64,000 nt of DNA from Leguminivora glycinivorella (taxonomy: Eukaryota > Arthropoda > Insecta > Lepidoptera > Tortricidae), in assembly GCF_023078275.1 (NCBI RefSeq), contig NC_062993.1:1488001-1552000 (forward strand). Direction: 5' to 3'. The notes under the pieces are model-generated. The model worked only from the letters and a program-made list of their open reading frames with translations. It had not been told where the DNA came from and ran no database searches. The position numbers were made by a program, and so were the translations under genes. Shown here piece after piece: positions 50,650 through 61,044 of this stretch (the stretch's first letter is position 1; the number at the start of each line of letters is the position of its first letter).

Positions 50650-50790
50650 TAAGTATTGTTTTTTTTTGTTATCGGATAGGAGGCAAACGAGCAGACAGGT
50701 CACCTGATGGCAAGCGATCACTGCTGCCCATGGACACCCGAAACACCAGAAGTGTTGGAGGAGCGTTGCCGGCCTTTAAGATGGTTGGAT
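50650..50790 (-). repeat. LINE 3' tail (ggccggcaacg family), antisense
   Basis: ggcaaacgagcagacaggtc, gcgatcactgctgcccatgg, ccagaagtgttggagg and ttgccggcctttaagat; complement of 29040-29150. Confidence 0.65.
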
Positions 50791-50794
50791 AGTG

Positions 50795-51964
50795 GATTTC
50801 AATTTTAATTTAATCAATTTTAATAATTTACAGTAAGTTTTTATGTGACAGTGTGGTATTAAAGACAAAGTTTGTGAATATTTTCATTATTGTGATAAAA
50901 TTTTAGGATCTATTTATTCACTTCTCGGAAAATAGTGATCGGTGTATTTTATATTTATTAATAAGGTAAAATTGCTTCTTAACACTTAATCCATAACACT
51001 CATAAACTTTTAAAATTCACGAGAATGTATATCCACCAAAATTAATCTTAGCTCAGGCCTTAACCAATTATTTTTCAAAGCCCTTTTAAGACAGGTATAA
51101 ACTGTGTGCCACCAACGCAAACAACGGAGAAAATTGATGAAAATGAAAAAATACAAGGTAATTATAATACATAAGAAATAAATTATACGATAATATCGAA
51201 TATTTTTTCGTATGCGAAAACTCATTGTACGACCCAGTATCCACTGCTGCGTCATAGCCACTCGGCCACTACCGTAAAATTATTCGTTTCGTTTCATGAG
51301 CGTTTGTGCATTCGGCAACGCACGCAGAGTCGACGCTGCACAGAGTGGATGCCCGCTCGCCCGCTCCGCTCCCAGCGTCCACTCAGGCCTTATATTTCGC
51401 CTAAACAATGTACAATTCCACTCATTTATTGAACTGAACTCGCCACACGAAACCTCAAAACAACTCGTTCTTTAATCCCAAACTGAGCTCGCCGCATTTC
51501 ATTAAATAGCCTTCTCTTTACCCAATTTTAACGCTCAATTTTAAATTGACAACTTTTCTCATTACATTCTTTGTTTATTCACTAACTTTTTTAACACAAA
51601 AAGGTATTAACTCCTTTACGTTTCCTAGAGTTTTTGGACTTTTTGTAAGCATTACAGGTTCTTTATACCCCGGGTTTTAGGCTTATAATGAAATGGATTG
51701 TATTAAAGGGTTTGGAGATTTCAGTTTCTGGAATTTCTTGGGATTAAAAATATTTTTATGAAAACAGACGTAGACGAAGACCTTTGAAAAGTTTGTCGAA
51801 ATGATTTAAGCCGGTTATAGAAGTATTAAAATTAACGAGTATGTTTTTCAGTTCGTTTTGTTTGATTACCTAATCAGAGTTGAATTTTATGAGAAGCAAA
51901 TTAAAACAACTAAGTTTCATGGGGTTATTTTCTACTGTTGTTTTCTCATCAAACTTATGTTATT
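50795..51964. other. No recognised feature
   Basis: Moderately GC-rich around 51300-51380, otherwise AT-rich. Short anonymous frames only. Confidence 0.3.
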
Positions 51965-52115
51965 AATTATGAGTGTGTTTGTTTGTCCGTCTTTCGCGGC
52001 AAAACGGAGAGACGAATCAACATGATTTTTTAAGTGGAGATAGTTGAAGGGATGGAAGTGACATAGGCTACTTTTTGTCTCTTTCTAACGCGTGCGAAGA
52101 TGCGGGCAAAATCTA
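51965..52115 (+). repeat. Dispersed lepidopteran repeat, gtccgtctttc family
   Basis: tttgtttgtccgtctttcgc, ggcaaaacggagagacgaat, gacataggctactttttgtc, tctttctaacgcgtgcgaag, then gggcaaaatctagt. Confidence 0.7.
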
Positions 52116-52119
52116 GTTG

Positions 52120-52585
52120 TAAATAAATAAAATATCATGTTTTAACCCTCTGTCAAATTTAAATTATGTTTGCAACTGTACATAATCAGGCATTAAACAA
52201 TCGTGGTATATATTAGGAGACTCGCCATTTGGCTGATCTCATAAAATAACACTAGTGTTATAATCCCTCTCATTATGCACCCGTCATCTAGTAGAATCAT
52301 TACACAATGCTATATTACCTATTTATTTATAATTATATCACCAATTACAAACTAACATGACCATTGCAAGTGTCAAATCCCCCGCGAATGCCACCAGCGG
52401 TGGGCATCTCATTATTTCGCATGAATTTAATTTGGACCAATCAGCGCGGCGCTACGATAATTAGGCCTGTTTGCAGCCAATTGTGAAAGCGAGCGATTTC
52501 ATTTGAATTTAGAACTAGGGATGGGGACGTCAGTTGATATTTTATCAATTACAGATCATTGAAACTACAGAAATACAGATCATTT
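52120..52585. other. No recognised feature
   Basis: No coding frame or repeat recognised. Confidence 0.3.
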
Positions 52586-52587
52586 AA

Positions 52588-52790
52588 CTGAGTTCCACGG
52601 TAAGCTCAAGAAGGTGTGTTGTGGGTACTCAGACAACGATATACATAATATACAAAAAATATACACATAGAAAACTTCCATGACTCAGGAACATGCTCAT
52701 TACGCAAATAAATGCGTTTACCGGGATTAAAACCCACGACCCCTTAGCAGGCATGGTCACTACGCGCTAGGTCAGACCGGTCGTCGTGTT
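52588..52790 (-). mobile_element. tRNA-derived SINE, near full length
   Basis: On the minus strand from 52790: gtctgacctagcgcgtagtg (A-box region), ggtcgtgggttttaatccc (decayed B-box), aacgcatttatttgcg, catggaagttttctatgtg, cgttgtctgagtacccacaa and cttgagcttaccgtgg. I know this as a widespread lepidopteran SINE. It ends near 52588. The B-box mutation suggests it is old. A 3' piece of the same family lies at 55190-55295. Confidence 0.75.
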
Positions 52791-53149
52791 AACCGATTTT
52801 TAGAGGATCTATATTCAGGTTAATGTTTATTTTTTTTCTCAGTACTTATAATTATAATTAATATATCACATTGCATGTAAATGATCAACGCCTAAATTGC
52901 ATTGGATTACAGCCGTCAACACATGTTGTAATCCATTGTATGTAACAACTTTGGCCTAAATCCTGCAATAATGCAATCATCGCGCATGTAATCCGTGTAC
53001 ATATACATACATATAATTACACGTAGTTTACCTATTCTAATACCTGGAGTTGTATTTCGACAGTAATATATATAACTTGATTCAATGATTTGATATGAGA
53101 CGCAATTGTGAATACTAACTTTTGAATTTATCATTATGATTAAAAAAAA

Positions 53150-53292
53150 TCGTACAGCTAAACTGTGGAATGAATGATCGCCTGTGGTATTTTCAGACCG
53201 ATACGACCTTCAAACCTTCAAGAAAAGAGCGTACACCTATCTTAAAGGCCGGCAACGTACGTCCAACACTTCTGGTGTTTCGGGTGTCCATG
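53150..53292 (+). pseudogene. LINE 3' end (RT C-terminus plus tail), first half, split by a younger LINE
   Basis: The frame reads NRTAKLWNE, stop, then VVFSDRYDLQTFKKRAYTYL, KGRQRTSNTS, typical of a LINE C-terminus that runs into the ggccggcaacg tail. It breaks at tgtccatg (53292) and resumes at catgggcggcagtgatcgc (54043-54112). Confidence 0.65.
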
Positions 53293-54042
53293 AATGAATG
53301 AATGAATGAATGAATGAATGAATGAATGAATGAAATCGTTTATTCACAATGAACATATGGTTACAAAAGATCTTGGTATACAATAGTGTGTCCCTTAATA
53401 TATTCAGTCTAGGTAGACGTGTGAAAACAGGATGTCAGTGATATTATGATCACTCAGTCATTTAAAATTAATTGCAACTATTTTATTACGTCTAATTAGA
53501 TTTACAAAATGTATATTTGGCAACGAATAGGTGTAAAGATTTAATGAAATGTCACTAGTATAATTGAAATTAACATTAGGTATTGAATGAAGAAAGAATA
53601 CAGGCAACAAGAGCTAATTAAGAATATAATAAGTTATATAGATAAGATCTTATGACATTTAAAAATTATGCAACAAATAGTCATTTATACTGTAGAAGCA
53701 GTTATCAATTAATATTTGATACAATGTCTTTTTGTACTTGTTAATAGGCAATGTTTTTATTTCAGCTGGTATTTTATTAAATATATTAATGCACATGCAA
53801 TACGCGCTTTTGTTCCTAAGTGCTAACTTACTGGTAGTTGGCAGTGCTAACCTATGGCGCCTATGGGACCGCGTTGTTTCTTTGTCTGCTACAAACGTAA
53901 ATAGTTCAGAGTTAAGTTTCACAAAGAGACATATCTCGTAAATATAGAGGCAGGGGAGGGATAGTAGTTTATGCTTAATAAATAAAGGTTTACACGGTTC
54001 TAGTCTGTCCACTCCGCAAAGAGTACGAATGCATTTTTTTTG
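53293..54042 (-). mobile_element. 5'-truncated CR1/jockey-like LINE with (CATT)n tail, 750 bp
   Basis: Bounded by CATG on both sides (53289-53292, 54043-54046). On the minus strand it starts inside coding sequence and ends in gtgaataaacgattt followed by (cattcatt)n (plus-strand aatg repeats, 53293-53333). It splits the LINE tail 53150/54112, and the copy at 28920-29165 shows the unsplit state. Confidence 0.8.
53659..54042 (-). pseudogene. RT C-terminus of the inserted LINE
   Basis: Reading down from 54042: QKKCIRTLCGV, then KPLFIKHKLLSLPCLYIYE, THR-like TTRSHRRHRLALPT and INIFNKIPAEIKTLP, ending at 53659. QKxxIRxxxG...PLFxxxxLLxLPxLYIYE is the standard C-terminal part of jockey/CR1 reverse transcriptases. 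About 127 codons remain, without stops. The ATG at 54045 lies in the target duplication and is not original. Confidence 0.75.
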
Positions 54043-54112
54043 CATGGGCGGCAGTGATCGCTTACCATCAGGCTACCTGTCTGCTCGTTTGCCTCCTATC
54101 TCATATAAAAAA
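54043..54112 (+). repeat. LINE 3' tail, second half of the split copy
   Basis: catgggcggcagtgatcgct, taccatcaggctacctgtct and gctcgtttgcctcctatctc, completing the tail begun at 53150. Confidence 0.7.
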
Positions 54113-54199
54113 GTCGAAAACTCAAAGATGATATCAAGATACTGTCTTACGTCACAACATTAAAAATTTGCATGTGCATGTGAATTTGCAGTCAAGGTA

Positions 54200-54330
54200 A
54201 AGCCTAGGCCATTTTGTAAAACCTTTTTACAGTAAACGCCAGAGTAATTTCTATAGCGAATAAAGTACGTCGTCAACAACACAAGGTTCTAGAGTGGCCT
54301 AGGATTCAAATTGGTTGACCGTACGTATTA
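54200..54330. mobile_element. Diverged hairpin MITE, gtcaacc family
   Basis: The right end ttctagagtggcctaggatt and caaattggttgac is clear (54288-54322). A left-arm remnant cctaggcca sits near 54207. Compare 10253 and 60564. Confidence 0.5.
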
Positions 54331-54654
54331 CACACAGTCAGCTGCAGAAAGCAGAAAAAAGGGGGACTCTTTCTAAAGGGGGAATTATATCAATGTGTTT
54401 TTTTTTCTTTGTTTTTTAATTATTATTTTTTCTTTTAACTTTTGAATGTGCTTGTATTGTTTTATATGTATTGTATGTTGTTTATCACGAATAAATGATT
54501 GGATTTGGATCTTTCTGCCTCTTTCATACAAAAGCTTGTGTTCTACTTAAGCAAGCAGTGATTCGTCTGAATAACTTTCACTATCAATTTTTACGTCATT
54601 GTGCATTTTTAACCAACTTTAAAAAAAGGAGTTCTCAATTCGACTGACATTTTT

Positions 54655-54909
54655 TTTAGAATTTGGGATTAGCGTAAGTTGATAGCAAAAATGAACTTGC
54701 TGTCAGTTTTGTGACGACAATTGAGTAAAATCTGTCTAATAATTAACTTTTTTCACATTCTGAATGTAGAGTACCTACCGCTAAATGTTTATGTTAAAAA
54801 CAATATTTTTATTGAAATTTCACTCTTAATAATCGTAACAAAACTGACAGCAAGTTAATTTTTGTTAATGGCTTACGCTAATTTTGGGTTCCAAATTCTG
54901 AAAATGCCC
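54655..54909. mobile_element. MITE, gggcattttcag family, copy 2
   Basis: agaatttgggattagcg at the left, ctgtcagttttgtgacgaca, cttttttcacattctgaatg, then ctgacagcaagttaattttt and ttctgaaaatgccc at the right. The left terminus has diverged. Confidence 0.65.
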
Positions 54910-55189
54910 TAATGTCAAATCAAGGTGAAAATTTTATGTTCGAATACTATCCTGTTGAATCTCGGAGAGCTAATCCATGCTGAAGGCATGTTAACTGAAG
55001 ATATGCGGTCTCTCTCGAGAGTCTCAAGTGCCGGGTAAGGCGAATGTAGATACTTAACCCTTTGACCGCCAACGATGTCCAAAGACGCGCGTGGTAAATC
55101 AAGTTAATAATTATTATAAATGATGAAGACACTTTTCTCACACTTAAAATACATATCGGGGGACACTTTAGACAGATCAACCTAGCCCC

Positions 55190-55295
55190 AAACTAAGCAA
55201 AGCTTGTACTATGGGTGCTAGGCGACGATATACTTACTCATATAGATAAATATATACTTATATTATATACATAGAAAACATCCACGACTCAGACA
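55190..55295 (-). mobile_element. 3' fragment of the tRNA-derived SINE
   Basis: ccaaactaagcaaagcttgt, actatgggtgctaggcgacg, atatatacttata and catagaaaacatccacgact match the family at 52588-52790 and its 3' extension. Confidence 0.6.
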
Positions 55296-55319
55296 TTAGT
55301 CGTCATGACTTTAGTCGTA

Positions 55320-55870
55320 AAATGATTTATTAATGTTACACATATTATTTTTTCTACTTGTCGACTGTAATCTGTCAATTAGGACACCACAAACTAAACC
55401 ATAAGTGCTAACTTTTCAGTGTTGGATACTCTATGGCAGTTCCGACTCAATTATAATAAGCTCATTATAGGTGACTTTAGTTAACTGTAATAATATCAAA
55501 AATATAACTTCATACAATTTCTATACTAATTTGCGATACCTGGCAAATTTTCCTGCATCTGAAACATATTTTTTTTATCTGTCGCGTTATCGGCTAATCA
55601 GAGACGGTTATTACAAACAATTGGTTGCTAGATAATTCGATGTTGATACAACGGTGAACGACTTTATTAACATTAATTTTAACTTGCATGAATGATGATA
55701 TTTCCGTCCATTGATGATGAAGATGATGACTCGTAGAAAAAGTATTGTATACAATAGTGATATAAAAGCTTTTCACTCTCGTACCGTACTATTAGGCCAC
55801 TCAGAAAGCTTCGTGGCCTAAACATGGTACTCGACTGAAAAGCTTTGTATTATATCACGATTGTATAAAA
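55320..55870 (-). repeat. Large dispersed repeat with hairpin end, copy 1 (inverted relative to 62228)
   Basis: The whole block is the diverged reverse complement of 62228-62760. It includes an imperfect hairpin (acaatagtgatataaaagc...gtggcctaa...atatcacgattgt, about 55750-55865). A minus-strand frame (from 55776) reads VKINVNKVVHRCINIELSSN and QLFVITVSD, like the other copy. Nature unknown. Confidence 0.6.
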
Positions 55871-56099
55871 TACTATTTCACGCGCGTCAAAATACTCTAG
55901 TTCCAAAACCTACTTTATGTATATACAAAGATATTATGCCGTCTTATATTTGCCGTCAAAACGTTTCCAAAATTGTGAATAATTTCACGGATAAGTAGAA
56001 TTTATTTAAGTTTCCACTATCTAAATGAAAGTTTCCTTTGTTTCTTGTATTTCAGATATTTTCTAAACATTATATTACCTCTTACATAAGCAACATTCT
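55871..56099. other. No recognised feature
   Basis: AT-rich spacer. Confidence 0.3.
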
Positions 56100-56275
56100 A
56101 AGGGTACGTGGATACGTATTCGGCTGAATGGCACAGACGCTCACGAAACGAAACGCTCGTAGATATCTATCTCTATCGCTCTTGCGTATTGGCGCGACAG
56201 AGCCAGACTACCTGTCGCGGCGTTTCGTTTTCGTTTGCCATTGCCAAATGCCATTCGTCTACGGCACCAGGTAAT
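56100..56275. mobile_element. MITE-like element with cgaaacgaaacg arms
   Basis: gtattcggctgaatggca and cacgaaacgaaacg on the left have imperfect complements cgtttcgttttcgtttgcc and atgccattcgtctacgg on the right. The centre holds tatctatctctatcgctctt, a sequence I associate with lepidopteran short elements. Confidence 0.5.
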
Positions 56276-56528
56276 ACATATTTCTAATTACCAAACACGA
56301 TCCACATCTGCCGTCAACCTAGCAGGAAAGCGTAGCGTTCAGGCGAGGAAGTTTAACAAGCAAGAGCGGCGTGTCAGTATCCTACAACACAAGGCGTGTG
56401 TTCAACATACGTTAATTGCAACATAGGTTAGGTTCAACATGAGGCACTGTTACCACCAAAAGCGAATGAGACTGTCGGCTACATAGCCTAACCACAAAAT
56501 TTAAGTTTTGTAAGAAGTCCCGACTAAA

Positions 56529-56580
56529 GGGACCGATTTCCATCAAACGTGGCTAGGAACACTCCCGCTTAATTTCATAA
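56529..56580 (+). repeat. Left arm of a 52-bp perfect inverted repeat around the second mariner
   Basis: gggaccgatttccatcaaac...ttaatttcataa, exact reverse complement of 57839-57890. It belongs to the dispersed repeat seen at 47873-48130. Confidence 0.85.
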
Positions 56581-56584
56581 ATTA

Positions 56585-57836
56585 TTGGGTTGGTAAGAAA
56601 GTAATGAGCGATCGATTGAATTCCACATAAAATTTTTGAGAGAGTTCTAGAATCTTCTATGGTCGAAAGTATATAAAGGGCGAGTCGCACAGTTTCTCGT
56701 CAGCCATTCACTAGCTGTCGCCGAGCTAATATAAGGAAGAAAATGGACGAATTAAAAGTGCATGTAAGGCATTGCTTACTATATGAATTTCAGTCTGGCC
56801 ATTCAGCCGCCGAAGCAGTGCGTAATATATGTCAGCGTGTTGCTCCTGAAGTTGTGTCTGAGGCCACGGCGAAACGATGGTTCCAGCGGTTTCGTAGTGG
56901 CGACTTTTCATTATCAGATCAACCTAATTCTGGTCGACCGGTGAAGATTGATGTAGCCAAATTAAAAACCTTAATTGAAGGAGAACCGAGGCTAACGAGT
57001 CGTACTCTTGCTACCGAGTTAGGCTGCTCTCATGTCACCATAGAAACACATTTACACGAGTTGGGAAAAAACTACAAATACAGTGTTTGGATACCGCACG
57101 AACTTGATAGAGATCAACTAAACCGCCGTGCCGATATCTGCATACAACTTCTGTCTTTTCGCCGCACATTCAACTGGTTGGACCATCTTATCACTGGAGA
57201 TGAAAAATGGGTCTTATATATAAATCACACACGCAAACGTCAGTGGCTAGCTCCAAACGAAAAAGGAATAGAGGCACCAAAAACAGAGCCTCATCCGAAA
57301 AAAGTTATGCTGTCCGTTTGGTGGGATATTCATGGTATTATTCACTGGGAACTCCTACCAAGTAGAATGACTGTTACCGCATCAGTATACTGTAATCAGC
57401 TTGAAAATTTAAACCAAAAAATCTGTCAGAATCGTCCACAGCATGCTAAAGTTTTTTTCTTACACGACAATGCTCGCCCACGCATTGCAAAAGTGACTCG
57501 GCTAAAGCTATTGGAGCTAGGTTGGAAAGTGATACCTCATCCACCGTACTCTCCAGACTTGGCACCTACGGATTACGCATTGTTCAGATCGCTAAGCAAT
57601 GCCTTGAATGAAAAAAAGTTCGATGATCAAGCCCATCTACGACAGTATTATAGCTGAGTTTTTTTAATCTAAACCTAAGAACTTCTTCGCCGATGCTATT
57701 CATTCTTTACCAGAACGATGGAGACAAGTAGTAGATAACGAAGGCCGTTATATTTTTGATAAATGATTAAAATAATAAATTAAATAAAAATTACAATATT
57801 GGTTATGATTCGCTCATTACTTTCTTACCAACCCAA
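56585..57836 (+). mobile_element. Second mariner element, transposase broken
   Basis: TTGGGTTGGTAAGAAAGTAA (56585) has its exact complement ending at 57836 (28-bp arms ...tgagcga), with TA on both sides (56583-56584, 57837-57838). 1252 bp. Its ends differ from those of the mariner at 48592, so the two belong to different subfamilies; the TTGGGTTGG start recalls mellifera-type elements. Confidence 0.88.
56743..57766 (+). pseudogene. Mariner transposase with late frameshift and stop
   Basis: From the ATG at 56743: helix-turn-helix region ATAKRWFQRFRSGDFSL (about 45-62) and SGRP, linker VWIPHEL near 117, then the DD34D triad in ITGDEKW, FLHDNARPR (usual PH is PR here) and YSPDLAPTDY, spacing 34. 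At about 57644 one extra base shifts the frame and the reading stops at 57657. In the correct phase the end reads AEFF, stop, SKPKNFFADAIHSLPERWRQ and GRYIFDK to a TGA at 57764-57766. Two lesions, both near the C-terminus, after all catalytic residues. A truncated 304-codon product remains possible but is unlikely to be active. Confidence 0.88.
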
Positions 57837-57838
57837 TA

Positions 57839-57890
57839 TTATGAAATTAAGCGGGAGTGTTCCTAGCCACGTTTGATGGAAATCGGTCCC
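57839..57890 (-). repeat. Right arm of the 52-bp inverted repeat
   Basis: Exact reverse complement of 56529-56580. Beyond it (57891 on) sequence is unrelated to the left flank. Confidence 0.85.
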
Positions 57891-58570
57891 ATAATAATCA
57901 GCCCGCGGGGGCAGCTTGTGGCGAGCTGACGGTGAGTGGCGACACCGCGGACCCCTATTCCAGAGGGCACTTCCATCTAGCCCTCGCCTCTGCGCTTGCC
58001 TTAACCGGCCGGCCAGAGTGGATTCGCAAGAGCGGGACCTATGCTCCAGGTTGGAAGTGTAAAATGTCATAACGCCGGCGGCCTGCTGAATGGAACACCA
58101 GGAACCAAGCTACCGCAGACTCACCTCTCGACAACCTTTTTGCCACTCTCAAGTTTAGTGTTGCTCTGTTGTCGCACCGTGCGTGCGGCCGTTTTGCAGG
58201 GCCCACTCAGTGAGTTGGCGAGTCACCGCCTGCCTTTTACAATTGTAAGACTAATTGTCACGGCAGGTGTCCGATAGTCTCCTCCCATAGCCCTTTAACC
58301 AGTTCATCCAACTTTCAAAACAATAACCCATGACCTTAGCTCCCATCGCAGCACAAAAGTGCTGCACTGCAATAGTCTTTGCACCTGGCGGGAACCATCT
58401 CCGGTTGTATCATATTGTGCGCTCGGGGATGGTATCCGCCACGTGTATCCCTTGCCTTTAGATTAAAATGTCTAAAAGGGCCTCTGTGCTGTTGGCTTCG
58501 GCCCCACGCATGCCTCCCAAAGGTCCGGGACCCCATGGTCCCGAGATATGGAAAAGACAGACAAATCATA
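57891..58570. repeat. GC-rich repeat of unknown class
   Basis: Blocks such as gtccgggaccccatggtccc, ccggttgtatcatattg and aaccggccggccagagtgg look like a LINE untranslated region I have met in moths. It ends at an aatcataatcatt-like tract (58565-58580). No supported frame. Confidence 0.4.
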
Positions 58571-58984
58571 ATAATCATAATCTTTATTGTTTGTGAGAAA
58601 TGGGTTACATTTGATTGCCAGTAATACTAATTGTAACAATTTTCGTGGAATCACCAAAACTCTACCTTTACACGTGTACAAACAAAGCATTCCTTACACG
58701 TCTTAGTCTAACTAGGAATTATATCATGCATTAATAGTTAATACACATCATATTATTTATTCATTCTTAATATAAGAACATGCAAAATATAAATTTAAAT
58801 TATAAATTGGAAGTCAAACATAATATAATCCCATTAAGTCATAGTTAGTGCTCATAATTTAACAAATTCATTTATATTATAAAAACAATTTTGTACTAGC
58901 CAAGCACGGACTTTTGATTTAAATAACTGTAAATTATATGTCTTAAAAATGTCAGGTAATTAATTATAAATACGAATACGAATT
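58571..58984. other. No recognised feature
   Basis: cttta-ttgtttgtgag at 58580 may be a LINE polyadenylation end in reverse. Otherwise anonymous. Confidence 0.3.
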
Positions 58985-59145
58985 TAGCTTTCAAACAAAA
59001 AAAAAACTAAAACTAAATCGGAGCTGCAATGAAACAGACAGACACACACAAAGTCACACAGACAGATTAGACAGATAGACAAACCGACAGACAGACACGT
59101 CAAAATTCTAACACCCGGTCGCTTTTGCGTTGGGGGTTAGTAAGA
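58985..59145 (+). repeat. Dispersed repeat with (CAGA)n, partial copy
   Basis: gctttcaaacaaaaaaa, ctaaatcggagctgcaatg, (cagacaga)n, cacgtcaaaattctaacacc and ttgcgttgggggtta, as at 47873-48130. Confidence 0.6.
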
Positions 59146-59214
59146 TAGTCGCTCCTTTGTAAAAAAAAATAAAAGAGAGAGCGAGCGATTTATAGCATTT
59201 TTTTTTTGGGAATT

Positions 59215-59430
59215 TTAGGTCAATTGTACTCAGAATCACGAGTACTTTCAATCTCACTGGGAGACAAAAAGTGTCCCAGAATTTCCATACATCTTGTTAC
59301 TTTCCTCTTTTGTTACCCCATACAACATGTATGGAAAATGGTAACAAAATAAGAAAAAATCGTATAGGACAATTTTTTTAACTACTACGATTGAAAAAGC
59401 TAGTGATTATGAGTAGAAATTGCATTTTTT
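59215..59430. mobile_element. Palindromic MITE-like element, second copy
   Basis: tactcagaatcacgagtact and ttcaatctcact on the left are mirrored by cgattgaaaaagctagtgat and tatgagtag on the right. An inner pair cttgttactttcctcttttg/...ggtaacaaaataagaaaa is also inverted. Related to 5155-5405. Confidence 0.5.
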
Positions 59431-59434
59431 TTTC

Positions 59435-60560
59435 AAAAATATCACATTTCATAAAAGTGGCAAAAAAAAAGAAATGCTCACCTACAATACAAGTATGTCA
59501 GCGAATACTAGATGAATATTTATGCTGCACGACGCTTTGTTCCTCATGTTTCAATATAAGCCAGTGCAAAGCGGTCACAAATTTTAGTTGTATTCACAAT
59601 CCTATACGGAAGATCAGCGCTGGAAGTTACCAGTGGCCCATTTCACAATAAAGACAAATTCACCCGACAGTTCACTTCGCTGTTCATTGCCTGTTCAACA
59701 AGGGCATATTGACGCTGAGTAACAATATTACTTACCGTCCCAGAAATAGGCACTGTGCACTAAATAAAGCACCACATAATTAGAAGAAAAATATGGACAG
59801 TAGTTACGTTAAAACATAATTTCTATTTAATAAGTCAAAAAGAAAGATATAAAGTAAATTAATTGACGGTGACGTCACTCCACTCACTCCTGAGTAAGTG
59901 TTCTTAAAAAGAAGCTGATTTGACTAGTAGCAAAAAGGATCGAGTAATTATAGAGAGTTACTGTCAAAGTAAAATAAAATGTGTAATCACAGTGCATAGT
60001 TAGACTGCCATCTCTCGACACAAGCTCAGTTTAAACAATTTGGCCCATATTGTTAGATAGATATGTGTTAAAATGTCAAATATTAATATTAGCGCCATCT
60101 TGCCGACGAGCGTTCGTTCCCCAAAGGTGTAACGCCATCTAGGCTACCGTACCTTTTTCTCTAGGGTTTTGAGACTTTTGAGGTACGTTTTTTTCTTAGA
60201 CTTTATCCGTCTATACAGTGTTACATATGACTTTGCTAGTAGGAAACTAGCCTATTGTCAGTGTCAAGAGTGAAATAGATTATTTTGTTCGCCTCACGGT
60301 TATCTAAACTAACATAATGAATAGAATTCGAATATTTGTATAATGTGATGGAAATATTCGGAAAATGTGAACCTATTGTTTACCATCCCTAACCTCGTTA
60401 ATGTGACCGTTACATAGCTGCATCGTAAATTTGAAATCAGAACGGCCGTGGAACAATGTCCGTTAGATTTTAAATTTGGAACGCAATTCGGATTCGCGAC
60501 GGTTCATTGCGCGTGTAATGGTAGCATTCTAGCATTAGTGGGTTAGTTGTTTAGATAGGT
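59435..60560. other. No recognised feature
   Basis: Short anonymous frames. gcgccatcttgccg and gccatctaggctacc (60090-60145) are the kind of words found in many lepidopteran repeats, but I cannot delimit an element. Confidence 0.3.
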
Positions 60561-60563
60561 ACA

Positions 60564-60699
60564 GTCAACCAATTGGAACCCTAGGCCACTCTACAACCAT
60601 GTCATAATGACAAGCAGTAAGAGATTTCTTACAATCTGATTTCTAATGTCATTGTGACATAGTTCTACAGTGCACAGTGGCCTAGCATTCCAATTGGTA
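60564..60699. mobile_element. Hairpin MITE, gtcaacc family, copy 2
   Basis: gtcaaccaattggaacccta at the left and gtggcctagcattccaattgg at the right. gtgacatagttctacagtg is doubled in part (gtgcacagtg). Confidence 0.7.
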
Positions 60700-60939
60700 C
60701 GGTACTCAGGTTATACGGATTTTGGTAAAGAGCCTCTTCCGTTTTATGTACAGTCAACAACACAGCTGTGAAAACAGAAAGTGCCAAAAATATGAACAAA
60801 AGTGTGTAAACATATTTTTGTCACTTTGTCTGTATTCACAGCTATATTGTTGATTTAGTTGTGGGATATGGGTTAAATTGTGGCGTAGGCGAGAGGCTGG
60901 CAACCTGTCACTGCAATGTCACAGTTTTGTTTTCTTTCA

Positions 60940-61040
60940 TCCCCTAATTTGCCAAGAGTGGCACTGAAGCTTTAGTAGTTTCATGTGTTCTGCCTACCCC
61001 TTTATGGGATACAGGCGTGATTGTATGTATGTATGTATGT
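60940..61040 (+). repeat. Short dispersed repeat (gtatgtat-ended family), best copy
   Basis: cccctaatttgccaagagtg, gcactgaagctttagtagtt, tcatgtgttctgcctacccc, tttatgggatacaggcgtga, then (gtat)n. Confidence 0.65.
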
Positions 61041-61044
61041 ATTG

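Noticed and set aside
53659..54045. Complete small protein from ATG 54045
   Set aside because: The ATG lies in the target duplication; the protein is a truncated RT C-terminus.
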